A stretch of DNA of 64,000 nt. Origin: Isoetes taiwanensis. Lineage: Eukaryota; Streptophyta; Lycopodiopsida; Isoetales; Isoetaceae. A program made the position numbers and the translations under genes. The DNA lies in contig JAJEKV010000019.1 in assembly GCA_021234155.1 (NCBI GenBank), forward strand, positions 21,364,613 to 21,428,612. The letters run 5' to 3'. Under the pieces are notes generated by a model that was not told where the DNA came from, searched no databases, and saw only the letters and a list, made by a program, of their open reading frames with translations. Below are positions 38,880 through 49,855 of this stretch, in pieces (the first letter of the stretch is position 1; each line of letters begins with the position of its first letter).

Positions 38880-39335
38880 CTGACAATCTTTGAGTCCAAT
38901 AACCTCTTCTTCCTTGCAGTATTTGTGACTTAAAATCTGCTTAAGCAATTCACGGACTGTCTATACCTAATAAAAGAAATATGGAATAATATTAAATTTA
39001 TGCGGTAAAAGATGGTTGACAATGAATGCAACAGAAATAACTATTTTTCAATGTGCCTAGATCTAGAGTACTACAGACAGACAGTATATAGAATACTCAA
39101 ATAAGTGAAAAGAGCATTTAAAGCTTACCTATATCCTCTTCAAGTACTGACATGCCCAATGTGCATACTTAAATGTACACCCAACCTGCTCTGAAATGAG
39201 CTAAGAATGCATTATTATCTTATATCTTCAAGCTGAGAAAGCTCACTTTGGGCCCTTTCTAAAGAAATCATAACTGCATTATGGTAGTCGCTTTCAACTG
39301 CTTGTTCCATGAGCTGAGCCACTTGTAATGCCTGT
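38880..39335 (-). pseudogene. Unidentified exon-like fragments
   Basis: Minus-strand blocks read LMEQAVESDYHNAVMISLER and AQSELSQLED (about 39225-39332), VGCTFKYAHWACQYLKRI between a TTTCAG acceptor and a GTAAGC donor (about 39129-39185), and TVRELLKQILSHKYCKEEEV (about 38880-38960). Helical, charged composition suggests a real gene source. The family is not recognised. Same strand as the other fragments in the Helitron region. Confidence 0.35.
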
Positions 39336-39384
39336 AGAAATTATTTCATTTCAGCTTCAGAATACTAGAGGGGTTTGCTAATAC

Positions 39385-39475
39385 AACAGTACAACTCTAA
39401 TGTGGGGTTTGCTAATACAACAGTACAACTCTAATGTGGGGTTTGCTAATACAACAGTACAACTCTAATGTTTGA
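39385..39475. repeat. Tandem TTTGCTAATACAACAGTACA repeat
   Basis: Three units of about 45 bp sharing GGGTTTGCTAATACAACAGT and ACAACTCTAATG. Confidence 0.85.
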
Positions 39476-40429
39476 TAATATAACAACAAGATATCCATGG
39501 CATATCTTCATGTCCTCAAGAAACAGAATTGCTATGACTTTGCATGTTGCATAAACAAGTGCACATTAGAGCGAAAGGAAATGTGACTGAAAGGCCATCA
39601 ATCATGAATAAATACTCTAAAATGGCCATAATTCTGACTTATGTTTGATCCTGCCTGATCCCTGGTGCAGATGCCCTGATGTTGTTGTATGCTGCTGAAT
39701 ACAGACATACTTGCATGAGAGATGGCACGTTTGTGGTCAATACTTGCAAGAGGCAAATCGCCTTCCAATTTATGCAAACCAGAGACGTGGATCTGTGCCA
39801 GATCTTTTTAACACAGGATGGAGAGTTAGAGTAGCTCAGGGCCACTGGAATTCGGACATTTCTAACAAAGAATATGGTCTGCGGCAATTAGGACGCGGCA
39901 ATTAGGACGTACGGTTGCAGGCAAAATTTGGTCCGACTCCGGTGCCAACAAATGTCTCTTCCAAGCTATGGTTGAAAGCTCTGCAGGGATTGCTCTGGCA
40001 AAATGGCCATGACTAGGAATAGGCTGCTGAAGATTTTGATGGCTATGGCAGATACAAATGTAAGGGGGGAAATGAAGATGTAAACCGGCAGGGATTTCCA
40101 ATCACTTGGGCTGCAAATTTTACCTTTGAACCGTTTTTTCTGCAAAGACTCAACTCCACTCAGATCAAAATGAGGCACACTTTCCCTAATGCACAGAATC
40201 GAAAGCAATCTCTGCAAAAAATGGGCTAGGCAATAGCATATCTGTTTGTTCTGCTTCGCCCCTTCTAGTCTCTGCAAGCTCAAAGCTTCAAATTGAAGCA
40301 TGAAATAGCTTAGCATCAGAAATCATGACTCATTGCGGAGATTAGAACGAAGGGCCGGAAAGAATAAGGTCGAAGTAAAGGAGTGGTCGAGGTCGAGGTG
40401 CTACACTTATTTAGGGTTTGCCAGTTAGA

Positions 40430-40600
40430 CGGTTTTAGAGCGGCTGCCCAGCAACAGGGCAACCGACAGTTTACAGGCTATTGGGAGTTTGGAGCAGTTT
40501 TTGGGATGTTCTTGGTATATACCGACATATACCAGGAATATGCCAAAAACCATGTAAGCAAGGGATTGCCCCCCTAGGGGCAACCCAAAAAATGTGCTAA
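40430..40600 (+). repeat. Dispersed repeat, inverted copy at 55998-56170
   Basis: Shares GGCTGCCCAGCAACAG, AGTTTGGAGCAGTT and TTGCCCCCCTAGGGGCAACC with the reverse complement of 55998-56170. Related GGGTTGCCC ends also occur near 32380, 36150 and 41515, which suggests a family with a common terminal motif. No protein is supported. Confidence 0.75.
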
Positions 40601-40609
40601 TGCACGGTG

Positions 40610-42285
40610 GGTTACCCTTAAATCTGTTAGAAATGAAGAATAAAACTTGTCTTGAAAATTGAACAGGCTTAACTTTGCAATCGACATTTGAGCAGGTCTG
40701 CAGCTTTGAGCTTCAGATAAATCGGCCCTGGTTTGCCCCATAAGCTATATGCAAAAGAAACCACAGAAAAGGCGATTGGATGGGTTAATACCAGAGGCCT
40801 AGGCTAGACTGAAAATTGAGACTAAAGAACCGTGGACCAGTGTTGAAACCAATGGAGTAAAAATTGCATGACCAAGGAATAGCTGCATAAGAACATGTGC
40901 AATGTTCCTATGAAGCTCTGTTTCATGATGTGAACAGTGGTCTTGCAATTCAAGAATTCTTGGAAGCTGAAGAAAGAGAGATTAGGGATGTAGCTCATAA
41001 GACGTCTTGTCTATGCGGGCATTATAATGTGCCCATGAAGTTTATGCTAAAGTAACAATCAATCGTGGAACTTTTGGAAAAACATGTTTTTGTAAAGTAG
41101 GCATAGAGAACAACAGCTACCCACTCTTGAAGAATCTCTGTGGCAGGGCAAAAGAAGGCCGGAAAAGAATGTCGATCAAATACTCTGCAACACCAAAAGC
41201 TTCACCATGGCGCCAATCTAGCAATTTTGCCATGCCTAAGAAGCATAGAATGTATCACAAAAGGGGTAGATAGAAAAATAAGAGGAGAATCTGTAGTACC
41301 TGCAACAACTACTGCTCAAATGCAAGGAAGCGAAAAACGAAAAAAGTCGAGACAAATGGTAAGGCCAAACAGCTGTGCTTCGCCACAGTCCGAACGGCCG
41401 GATTCAATCCTAGTGCCATTTCTTAACCATGTGCACAATTGATCTGCATCGTCCAACCAGTCTATCTCGGGACTCAAAACCAAAAACCCACTTATCAGCC
41501 CATCAATGAAAGGTTTGCCCCTTGGGCAATCCAAAAAGGCATCTATAATTTTGTTATCCTTTAGTGCACCATTTGCATTTAGTTTTCCTAGAGACCATTA
41601 CCTTTCGAAATACATATGGTGCACTTGATTTCGTTCAATGTGTAAAGGGATAGAGTTTCTCTTTCTCTTTCTCTTTCTCTTTCTCTTTCTCTTTTTCTTC
41701 TTCTCTTACGTATGGAGTTAGACCTGATTTCATGCTCTTATTCCAGCTCTTGGTCTAATCTTATTGGATGGAGTAGGATTGATTGATACTGAGAACTCTA
41801 TAGACACAAATTGTGTAACACATCTTGAATTATGGCATATGCTTTACAAGCTCTATAAAATTCTACTTTACACACTGGAGGAGTAATGACCAATTAAGTT
41901 CACATTAATAGGGCTAACTACACCAAATATAAGTAAAAAGGAAATCAATTTAGGAAATTTTTAAAGTTACTCAATATGTAACAGGGTATTTTGGTAAAGA
42001 CGATGGGACTCTTGGTGAAGACGACGTGACTCTTAGATGCCTTTTGGCAGGAATACATGTGCAAGCCCTACAAACCTCAAAGTCTGCCAAGCGAAGGATA
42101 CTAGAAAAGCGAAGGAGATAATCTTGCAACTTCATTTGTTGAAACCACTTGTTCTTTGAAAATGTAAAATTGACACTTTAGTTGCACAGAAAACTATCAG
42201 ATTTATGAAGACGAATACCTTATTTGCATGACATTGAGTGAAGCACTGTAAATTCTTTTGGCTGCTTGCATGAATAGAAAGGATA
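40610..42285. other. Intergenic, with a CTTTCT repeat
   Basis: No gene is supported. 41656-41705 is an imperfect hexanucleotide array (TTTCTC type). 41140-41442 is open on the plus strand but resembles no family. Confidence 0.45.
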
Positions 42286-42286
42286 G

Positions 42287-43945
42287 GTTTTTTTATTTTG
42301 AAGGACGCGAGACTCTTTTTATTAACAAGAACAAAGGTGCCATACACAATGCACAGACGAGAATAAAACCCTAGTGGATAGGCTGACCCAACTAGGCACA
42401 AACACCCGTCTATGCATAAGAGGAACACTGTAAGTACGTCTGCCAAATTATCTCTTATTTATCATCAGCTAGAGATGAGCAACGATAAGCTTTAGTGATC
42501 TTATGTTGAGCACAACGAAGAAGCTACTGATCAGAGATGTGTGCACCTTGGCAAATACACAGGCGTCGCCTCTGCTAGATAGACCATAAAATCCAACTAG
42601 AAGCAAGATGAAATGCCCGCTTACGCAAGTTAGGCCAAACAGGGGGATAAAGTGCAAGTAGGTTCTCCTTGCTAGTGAGAGACACACTGAAAAGAGTGAA
42701 CAACCACGCCCAAGCAAGCCGTAGACGATCGCACAAGAAGAAGCAGTGTTCAATAGTTTCAACACATTGGCCACAGAGAGGGCAATGATACGAGACTCTA
42801 GGGTTCATCTTGTGAACCAAGACATTCACTCGAACATATCTATGGAGAATTTGCCATCGCAGCGCTAACACTTTAGGGTGGAGCAGTTTATCCCATGTCC
42901 ACATCCAAACACTTTTCCACTGTGGTTGAGGAACTTGAAGATGCCACTGCCGGGATGGGGGCAGAGGCTCACAATCCAAAAGCAGCCTGTACGTGGAAGA
43001 AACAAACTTCTCTGGCTTAACACGTGCATCACATATCCAAATAGGCACATCAGCCTGTAGTTGCTGCACAATGGATTGCAAAAAATCAGCCACCCCAGCC
43101 CAAATTCGCCGATCTCGTCTGAAAAGCCTCCCATGACAAAAGATGACCAGAATTATACCAAGCTCCAATCATTAAAACCCCAGCTAGCCGCCAAGGCCGT
43201 TGGGTCTTTGGATGCACAAGTGCACATAAAGGCTGATGACATTGACAATGAAGTACAAGCTTGGGGATTTACATGGAATAAAGATCTAACCGCATCCCAG
43301 GAAGCAAGCAGGTCTTTACGGAATGGGGAAGCATTATTTGGATATGAATGCATAGGGTACATCAAAGCCCATGGGAGACTAGGCTTGATAACTGTCTTGT
43401 GAAAGGGGAGACACTGCAGAAGTGATTGCCGCAGCAACCTTAAGTCAGGAGAGTCATCTTTACCAAGGAGGAGCCTCCAAATGAACTTTGAGATCGTGAC
43501 CTTACTTTGAAGATGGAAGTCCAATGTTCCAAGGCCACCAGCTGCCTTAGGCTTAATGCACTTAGCCCAGGATACCTTAACAACATCACCTTCTGATGTA
43601 CCACCCCAGATGAAATTCCTGACAATACACACGATCCCATTCATCTTACATTGAGGAGGTAAGACAGATGCCATATAGACATGGGTGTTGCTACGGACAG
43701 ATCTTGCCAATGTGATCCTACCAGACAGAGATAACTTAGCCACCTTCCACTAGAACAAATGGTTTTCAAGATCTTTAATGATCTCATCCCAAGCACATGA
43801 GGCAGAACACATGCACCCCCACAGAAATGCCCAAAAGTTTTGTGGGTTGACCATTAGGAAGCATCGTCCAGTGGTAGTCAAGAATACAAGAGGGAACATC
43901 ACTATCTAGTGTCAATAGAGCATTGCATTTTCTCCAACCTACAAA
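42287..43945 (-). pseudogene. 5'-truncated plant L1 LINE, ORF2 C-terminal part
   Basis: Minus strand. 43153-43743 reads AKLSLSGRITLARSVRSNTH, VRNFIWGGTSEGDVVKVSWA and KAAGGLGTLDFHLQSKVT, the conserved stretch after the reverse transcriptase in plant L1. 42575-43168 continues with WTWDKLLHPKVLALRWQILH and a zf-RVT knuckle CPLCGQCVETIEHCFFLCDR. The two blocks overlap in different frames, so a frameshift separates them; a TAG lies before the first block. A T-run at 42288-42294 (poly(A) on the minus strand) marks the 3' end. The catalytic reverse transcriptase domain is absent through 5' truncation near 43945. Confidence 0.85.
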
Positions 43946-43956
43946 AACCCCAGAGA

Positions 43957-44025
43957 GATAGATAGATAGATAGTATTTTTACGTCATGCCACATTGGCAG
44001 CGTCCATGAGGAGCAGCTTAGCATT
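43957..44025 (-). mobile_element. Retroposon 3' end with (CTAT)n tail
   Basis: On the minus strand, AATGTGGCATGACGTAAAAA with TAC is followed by CTATCTATCTAT, the same 3' end as the SINEs at 4439 and 20655. Just upstream, in element sense, the frame KLLLMDAANVA stops at the TGA of this motif, so the fragment could be the 3' end of the partner LINE rather than a SINE. Confidence 0.5.
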
Positions 44026-44103
44026 ATGTAGGTTTTCATCATTGGCCATCTGCAGAGGACTTTAGCAGATAGCAGCAATACTAATGTCCTTACTCTCTTA
44101 TCA

Positions 44104-44400
44104 TTGTCTTTGGATTGGGCACTGGAGAGGTCATTCTTCAACCTACTTGATCAATGGTATAATATGAGGAGCTTGAAGAAGAAGAAATCTATGATTGCAT
44201 GTGAATATAATTGCAGGTGGCCTTTGTATCTTCGGAATCCCTTGTGGAAGCAAGGGTCTTTTCCTTACGGTGAATTTCACCTTAATCGAGAAAATGTGTT
44301 GGCTCGGATGACCCGATGCATGCCTCGAAATCATGGGTGGGTGATGAGGCCATCGGTTGCTATCTCATGTGAGTGGTCTAGCTTGGTTAGAAAGGTTTTT
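44104..44400 (+). other. Coding-like open frame, unidentified
   Basis: In one frame, 44215-44393 reads PLYLRNPLWKQGSFPYGEFH and NRENVLARMTRCMPRNHGWV, bordered by TTGCAG before and GTTTTTT after. Composition is protein-like but no family is recognised. Confidence 0.25.
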
Positions 44401-44547
44401 TTCTTGCTCATCTATGTTCTAACTTATTGCTGCTGTAGGATCTTGTCTCGCACTATTCCATGTACAAGGAGATCCCATCACTGCTGGTTTAATCTCGTAA
44501 GTGGGTTGCTCGTAAGTGGTTCCACCTCCTGGGCCAATAGGATGTCA

Positions 44548-44890
44548 TGTTTGAGCCAACACTGCGTGTCATGTTTGAGCCAAACACTTGTCATGTTTGA
44601 GCCAATGAGGATGTCATGTTTGAGCCAATGAGGTGTCATGTTTGAGCCAATAACATATCATGTTTGAGCCAATGGCGTGTCATGTTTGAGCCAATGGCGT
44701 GTCATGTTTGAGCCAACAGGTGTCATGTTTAAGCCAACAGGACGCATCATGTTTGAGCCAACAAGGTGTCATGTTTGAGCCAATGAGAATGTCATGTTTG
44801 AGATAAGGTGTCATGTTTGAGCCAATGAGGTGTCATGTTTGAGCCAATGAGGTGTCATGTTTGAGCCAACAACTTGACATGTTTAAGCAC
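44548..44890. repeat. GTCATGTTTGAGCCAA minisatellite, array 1
   Basis: About 15 units of roughly 22 bp (core GTCATGTTTGAGCCAA plus 4-9 variable bases such as TGAG). The same unit forms a larger array at 49856-51390. Confidence 0.95.
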
Positions 44891-44899
44891 AATTTCATT

Positions 44900-45530
44900 A
44901 AATTTGGACAATACCTGAATTTATGGACCTTTTTATGGAAACCTTGCTTCCATGACAATTTTCTTTTACCCAGCGAGCGTTATATATGCTTGAGCAAGAA
45001 GCACTGTAATCTTGACAATTTTGGGTAGCGTGTTCTTATTGGAAGGAGCCGAAGCATAATCGATAGTCTCCCACCAAGTTAGTTGATAGTCACGGCTATT
45101 TTCTTGTGCATATACTAATACCATTACATCTCTACATAATGTCATAATTTAGCACCAATGTATGGAATGGTTATATGATACCTCTAGAGCATAGATGTAA
45201 ATAAATTCTCTAGTGGCATACACCAGTACCATCACGTACCTACATAAAATAGAAACAATTTTAGTCAAATAAATGTGCGTGGTAATCTAATAGAGCATGG
45301 ACCTAGACAAACACAATCGAAATGAGGGTATGATAGAAATGGGTATATGATGCGTGGTTGGGATTTGGGAAAAAAGCAAATGAGAATGTGGCATTTAATA
45401 TGAAACCCTAGACCTAACCCTAAATAGAATCCTAGACCTAACTCTAAATAGAATGCAGGTGCTCCATCGGCCGGCTGGTCCTTCACAGCGCCCCGCACAG
45501 CTGCAGGGTGCTCCATCGGCTTGGCCGGTT
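44900..45530. other. Intergenic, no gene
   Basis: Short frames only. About 45410-45455 has a small duplication, CCTAGACCTAACYCTAAATA. Confidence 0.45.
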
Positions 45531-45539
45531 TGGATCCTC

Positions 45540-45755
45540 TAATAGCCGAATGCCACAGCCGAATGCCAGGATCTGCCACAGCCGAATGCCATAGTTTCAG
45601 GATCTGCCATAGCCGAATGCCCCAAGTAGTTCACAGGATCCCCCACAGCCGAATTCCCCAAGTAGTTCAAATGAAGACTGATGCCGCAGGATCCATAGCC
45701 GAATGCCCCAATTAGTTCAAATGAAGACTGATGCCGCAGGATCCATGACTGAAGA
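45540..45755. repeat. CAGCCGAATGCC-type minisatellite
   Basis: Irregular tandem units with AGCCGAATGCC, GGATCTGCCAT and AAGTAGTTCA blocks. The last two units share AGTTCAAATGAAGACTGATG and CCGCAGGATCCAT. Confidence 0.85.
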
Positions 45756-46559
45756 AGATTGATGTTGTTGGTCAATGCTGCAGGGCAGATGCTGTTGGTC
45801 GATGAAGCCTAGAGCACTAAAAGGCAAAAAGATGGAACATCAGATGCTTTGTCTATCTGCATATACAGGTTCGTCTATTCTACATATAGAGGTCTATTCT
45901 GCATACAGAGTTTTATATTCTAACTAGAAATAAGCCTTCTGTAGAACAAGACATTATTCTCTGAAAGTTAATTTTGCTGTGCAGATGATACTTATAGGGC
46001 CAGTTTGCATGTACCTGCGAATAACTCTACGATGCTCCCGGACCTCCACATTTCTATTTCCCCTCAAATTCTGCCTGATCCAATTCATATTAACTTTCTT
46101 CAAATTCAAATCTGGACAAGCACAATTTCATTATATATGGACTTTCTCTGAGTCCATATGCCTCTGAAATGATGCCTAATTTTTAAAATATTGCCTTTTT
46201 TTTTTATTAAAATGATGCATTACTTTGGAAATCGTGCTGGTAGATGAGCTGACAGGCATTATGTCAATTGGCTCACGAAAGAGAAATATATGGCAGTGTT
46301 TTTGAAAATAACCCTCATCATCAGAGGTGTTGTTAGTTAAGACGAGTTTGTGCAAAATATTCATACTAATTTCCATCCTCTCCATGAATTCTTGGGAGAT
46401 AGTGATTTATTTCCCTTCTCTTCTACCTCATGTAGAGGCGACTTCTCGATCTGTGAAGACTCTCAAAACTCTCGTAACCATTGATTCTGCACAACAATAA
46501 AAGTTCGGTTAGAACAAAAGGTTCTGCCAACTAAAAAAAACACCGCCATTTATGCTAAG

Positions 46560-47400
46560 AAAACATTACCCTTGGGGGTGTTGCCTTTGCATGGCAAAAC
46601 GTTTTCCCCCAAAGGCCAAACTGGGCGAGCACCCAATTTGCCCCCAAGAGGTGTTGCCTTGCATGGCAAAAAGTTTTCCTCCAAGGGCCAAACTGGGCAG
46701 ACGCCCAATTTGCCCCAGGGGGTGTTGCCTTTCATGGAAAAAAAGTTTCTCCCCAAGGGCCAAACTGGGCGGGCGCCCAATTTGCCCAGGGGGGTGTTGC
46801 CTTGCATGGCAAAATGTTTTCCCCCAAAGATCAAACTGGCTGGGCGCCCAATTTGCCCTGGGGGGTGTTGCCTTGCATGGCAAAATGTTTTCCCCCAAAG
46901 GTCAAACTGGGCGGGCGCCCAATTTGCCCCAGGGGGTATTGCCTTTCATGGAAAAAAGTTTTAGGGTCACACCGGGCGGCCCCAATTTGCTCCCGGTTTG
47001 CCTTCCATGGCAAAATGTTCTCCCCCAAAGGTCAAACTGGACGCGCGTCCAACTTGCCCGGAGGTGTTGCCGTGCATGGCAAAAGGTATTTTCCCAAAGG
47101 GCTTTTCCCAAGGGCCAAACTGGGCGGGCGCCAAATTTGCTCTAGGGGGTGTTGCCTTGCATGGCAAAAGAATTTTCTCCTAAGGGCCAAATTTGGCGGG
47201 CGCCCAATTTGCCCCGAGGGGTGTTGCTTTGCATGGCAAAAAGTTTTTCCCCAAGGACCAAACAAGGCGGGCGCCCAATTTGCTCAGGGGGTATTGCCAT
47301 ACATGGCAAAAAAGATTCCCCCCAAGCGCCAAATTGGGCGGGCGCCCAATTTGCCTTGGGAGGTGTTGCCTTGCATGGCAAAAGATTTTCCCATTTCAAC
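46560..47400. repeat. Minisatellite of about 60-80 bp units, about 11 copies
   Basis: Each unit has the form GGTGTTGCCTTGCATGGCAA, TTTTCCCCCAAGGGCCAAAC and TGGGCGGGCGCCCAATTTGC with length variation. All six frames stay partly open, producing long spurious reading frames. The motif GGGCGNNCGCCCAATTT links it to 48980-49480. Confidence 0.95.
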
Positions 47401-48960
47401 TTGCTAAACATCATATTAGATATCTACAAACATTATAGAAGCATTCATAAGGGATAGAGAAGTAGAACATTCATGACTAGACCTCACAGGATAGAATATG
47501 GAGTAGTCAAATTTAATGACCTCACAAAGCCCAAATTCAATCTAAGCATATGCAAGAGCTTATAATGAATAGGTTCATAGTTATTTTATTCAGTATAACA
47601 AACTAATCTAAAGGAGACACCCTTTGAAAGTAGACACATCAACAAAGCTTAGGATCTAGATGGCAGACTGTAGAACATATTGTAGAAGGTTGGCAAACAT
47701 GCTAATTTAAGGACATGCAAGCAGGCAAAATATGGTAAGGGATAATATAAAAGGTAATAAAGAATAGAGAAGAAGAAAACTTACCTCTAATGTGAGAGAG
47801 GAGCGCCTTAAGTTAAAGGAGTGTCTCATGTCAAAAGGCGCTAGATGTGGATTAGTGGGGAAGGCTCTCAAAAGGCATTAAACGTGTCTATTGGGAACAT
47901 GTATATTTCCCCCCCTTTTTTCCGCCCGTCTGCAAAATTGAATTCTAATTTCCCGCCCGTCCGTTTAAATGTTAAATACTTGTTTCCCCCCAAAACCAAT
48001 GTGGTATGTCTCCATTCAGTTGCTCACACCCTTTCCTATTGCATGATTGGTCTCTTACTCACACCCTTTCCTCGTATTTATAAGGTTACCGGTTTACGCT
48101 ATACCTCGTATTTATAAGGTTACCAGTTTGGCGCTATATATTTTATCTGTTTATCTGTCAATGAAATTACATGGCACTAAGATTATCGTGTGGCACTAGA
48201 CCTTTCTACCAATCATATTAAGGTTAGTTCTCCACATGTATGTTTGTAGTTTATTCTTTCTTACCTATAGTCTTTTTTAAATGTAAGGCAGGGGAAGTCT
48301 TTTAGAAGTTGGCTTCAAGGTTTTATCTTTGCTATAAGAGATAGGTTGCATGCATATTGTAGGTTTTCCATGCAAGATCATGTTTTGCATATTATGTAGG
48401 GGTTTTGTTCAATGTTCCTTAATAAATGGGTTTGGGTAGAAGCACAGAAGGGTGGCTAAAAAACAGGACACCTAGTTTACAGTTACATTATGTAAAATGT
48501 AAGTTACCAAAATGCTTAATACATGTGATTAACAAAAATAATGTGAACCACATTTGATGTTATCATCTACAAGCATAGAAAATGGTGGTCTTACAAAATG
48601 TAAATCATGTTTGCCAAGGCAAACTTGAACAAATGTAAAACTAAATGTACATTAATTTACATTTTTCTATTGTAAATGTAATAAAATATAGTCCCATATC
48701 ATAGTATCTATGATGTATTTTTACATTTATGCTTGAATAGAATAACAAGGATCAAAATTCCGTTTAAAAATGTAATACGTTTTACATCAATTTGCAAGAA
48801 ATATGAGACACCCTTCTGTGCTTCTACCCGTTAACCTTGTAAAATTGCTTCGTTTTTAATAAATGCTAGTGAAATTAGATGATTGCAAGTCATTGTCATG
48901 ACAAAGCTAGACTTGTGTAGTCTCTCCATCTAATTATCTATCTGCTCAATTACATAGGAA
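47401..48960. other. Intergenic, no gene supported
   Basis: AT-rich. Between 48050 and 48125 CCTCGTATTTATAAGGTTAC occurs twice. No reading frame of interest. Confidence 0.45.
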
Positions 48961-48979
48961 CATAAGCCATTATCCACCT

Positions 48980-49515
48980 CTTAAACAAGGCGTCCGCCCA
49001 ATTTCTAGCTCCCTACCATGAGACATATCCCTATTTAAATAGGGCGATCGCCCAATTTCCCCATCTCTTGAGACCACATGACTATCTACTTTGTGAGGTA
49101 GATAGTTGCAGGCATAGATAGTACTTTCCCATTGAAATTGGGCGACCGCCCAATTTCTATCTGTCTGAGGTAGTAATATGAGATATATCCATATATTTAA
49201 AAAAAAAACTTTCCCATCCAAATATGGCAGTTTCCATTGCACCAATTTTCAAGCACGTGAGGTACTGAAAACAATACTTCTCCATCCAAATATGGTGCCT
49301 GCCCAATTTAGGCCATGCTGGAGAGTTGGTCAAGGTACATACTAGGTACATACTGGAAAACAATACTTCTCCATCCAAATATAGCGCCCACCCAATTTAG
49401 GCCATGCTGGAGAGTTGGTCAAGGTACATACTAGGTACATACTGGAAAACAATACCTCTCCATCCAAATATGGCGCCCACCCAATTTATGCTAGAGAGTT
49501 GGTCAAGGAGACACA
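48980..49515. repeat. Palindrome-bearing and 89-bp tandem repeats
   Basis: GGGCG..CGCCCAATTT motifs recur near 48990, 49043 and 49140, the last in a perfect 11-bp-arm palindrome GAAATTGGGCG-AC-CGCCCAATTTC (49134-49157). From about 49265 to 49500 an 89-bp unit is repeated about 2.7 times (TACTTCTCCATCCAAATATG, GAGAGTTGGTCAAGGTACAT). Confidence 0.9.
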
Positions 49516-49619
49516 CATATATTTAGAAATTCAGAGTGACACAGATACTTAGAAATGCCGAGGAAGAGAGACCCTTAGAAATACATTTGAAGGCCTAGGC
49601 TTCTCTTGCACAGGCGCTA

Positions 49620-49745
49620 AACCATAAATCCGGGGTTGATTTCTTGAAAACGGCTCTCATCTTCTGTTCTGCTTCTTTATCCCTTTCCAGAAATCCGGGC
49701 TTGATTCCTTGAAAATGGCTCTCATCTTCTGTTCTGCTTCTTTAT
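49620..49745. repeat. 65-bp tandem duplication
   Basis: Two adjacent copies sharing GGCTCTCATCTTCTGTTCTG and CTTCTTTAT. Confidence 0.9.
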
Positions 49746-49855
49746 TTGCAACATTATCCTGAGCAAACAACTGGTTTGTAGTGGCAGATTTGAAACCAGA
49801 AAACAAGAATACAACTTAATCGCAGGGGATGTAAATGAAAATACAGTTAAAATCC

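Noticed and set aside
46552-47457. Several overlapping frames of 100-200 codons
   Set aside because: The minisatellite unit lacks stops in several frames on both strands; overlapping openness in all frames shows repeat structure, not coding.
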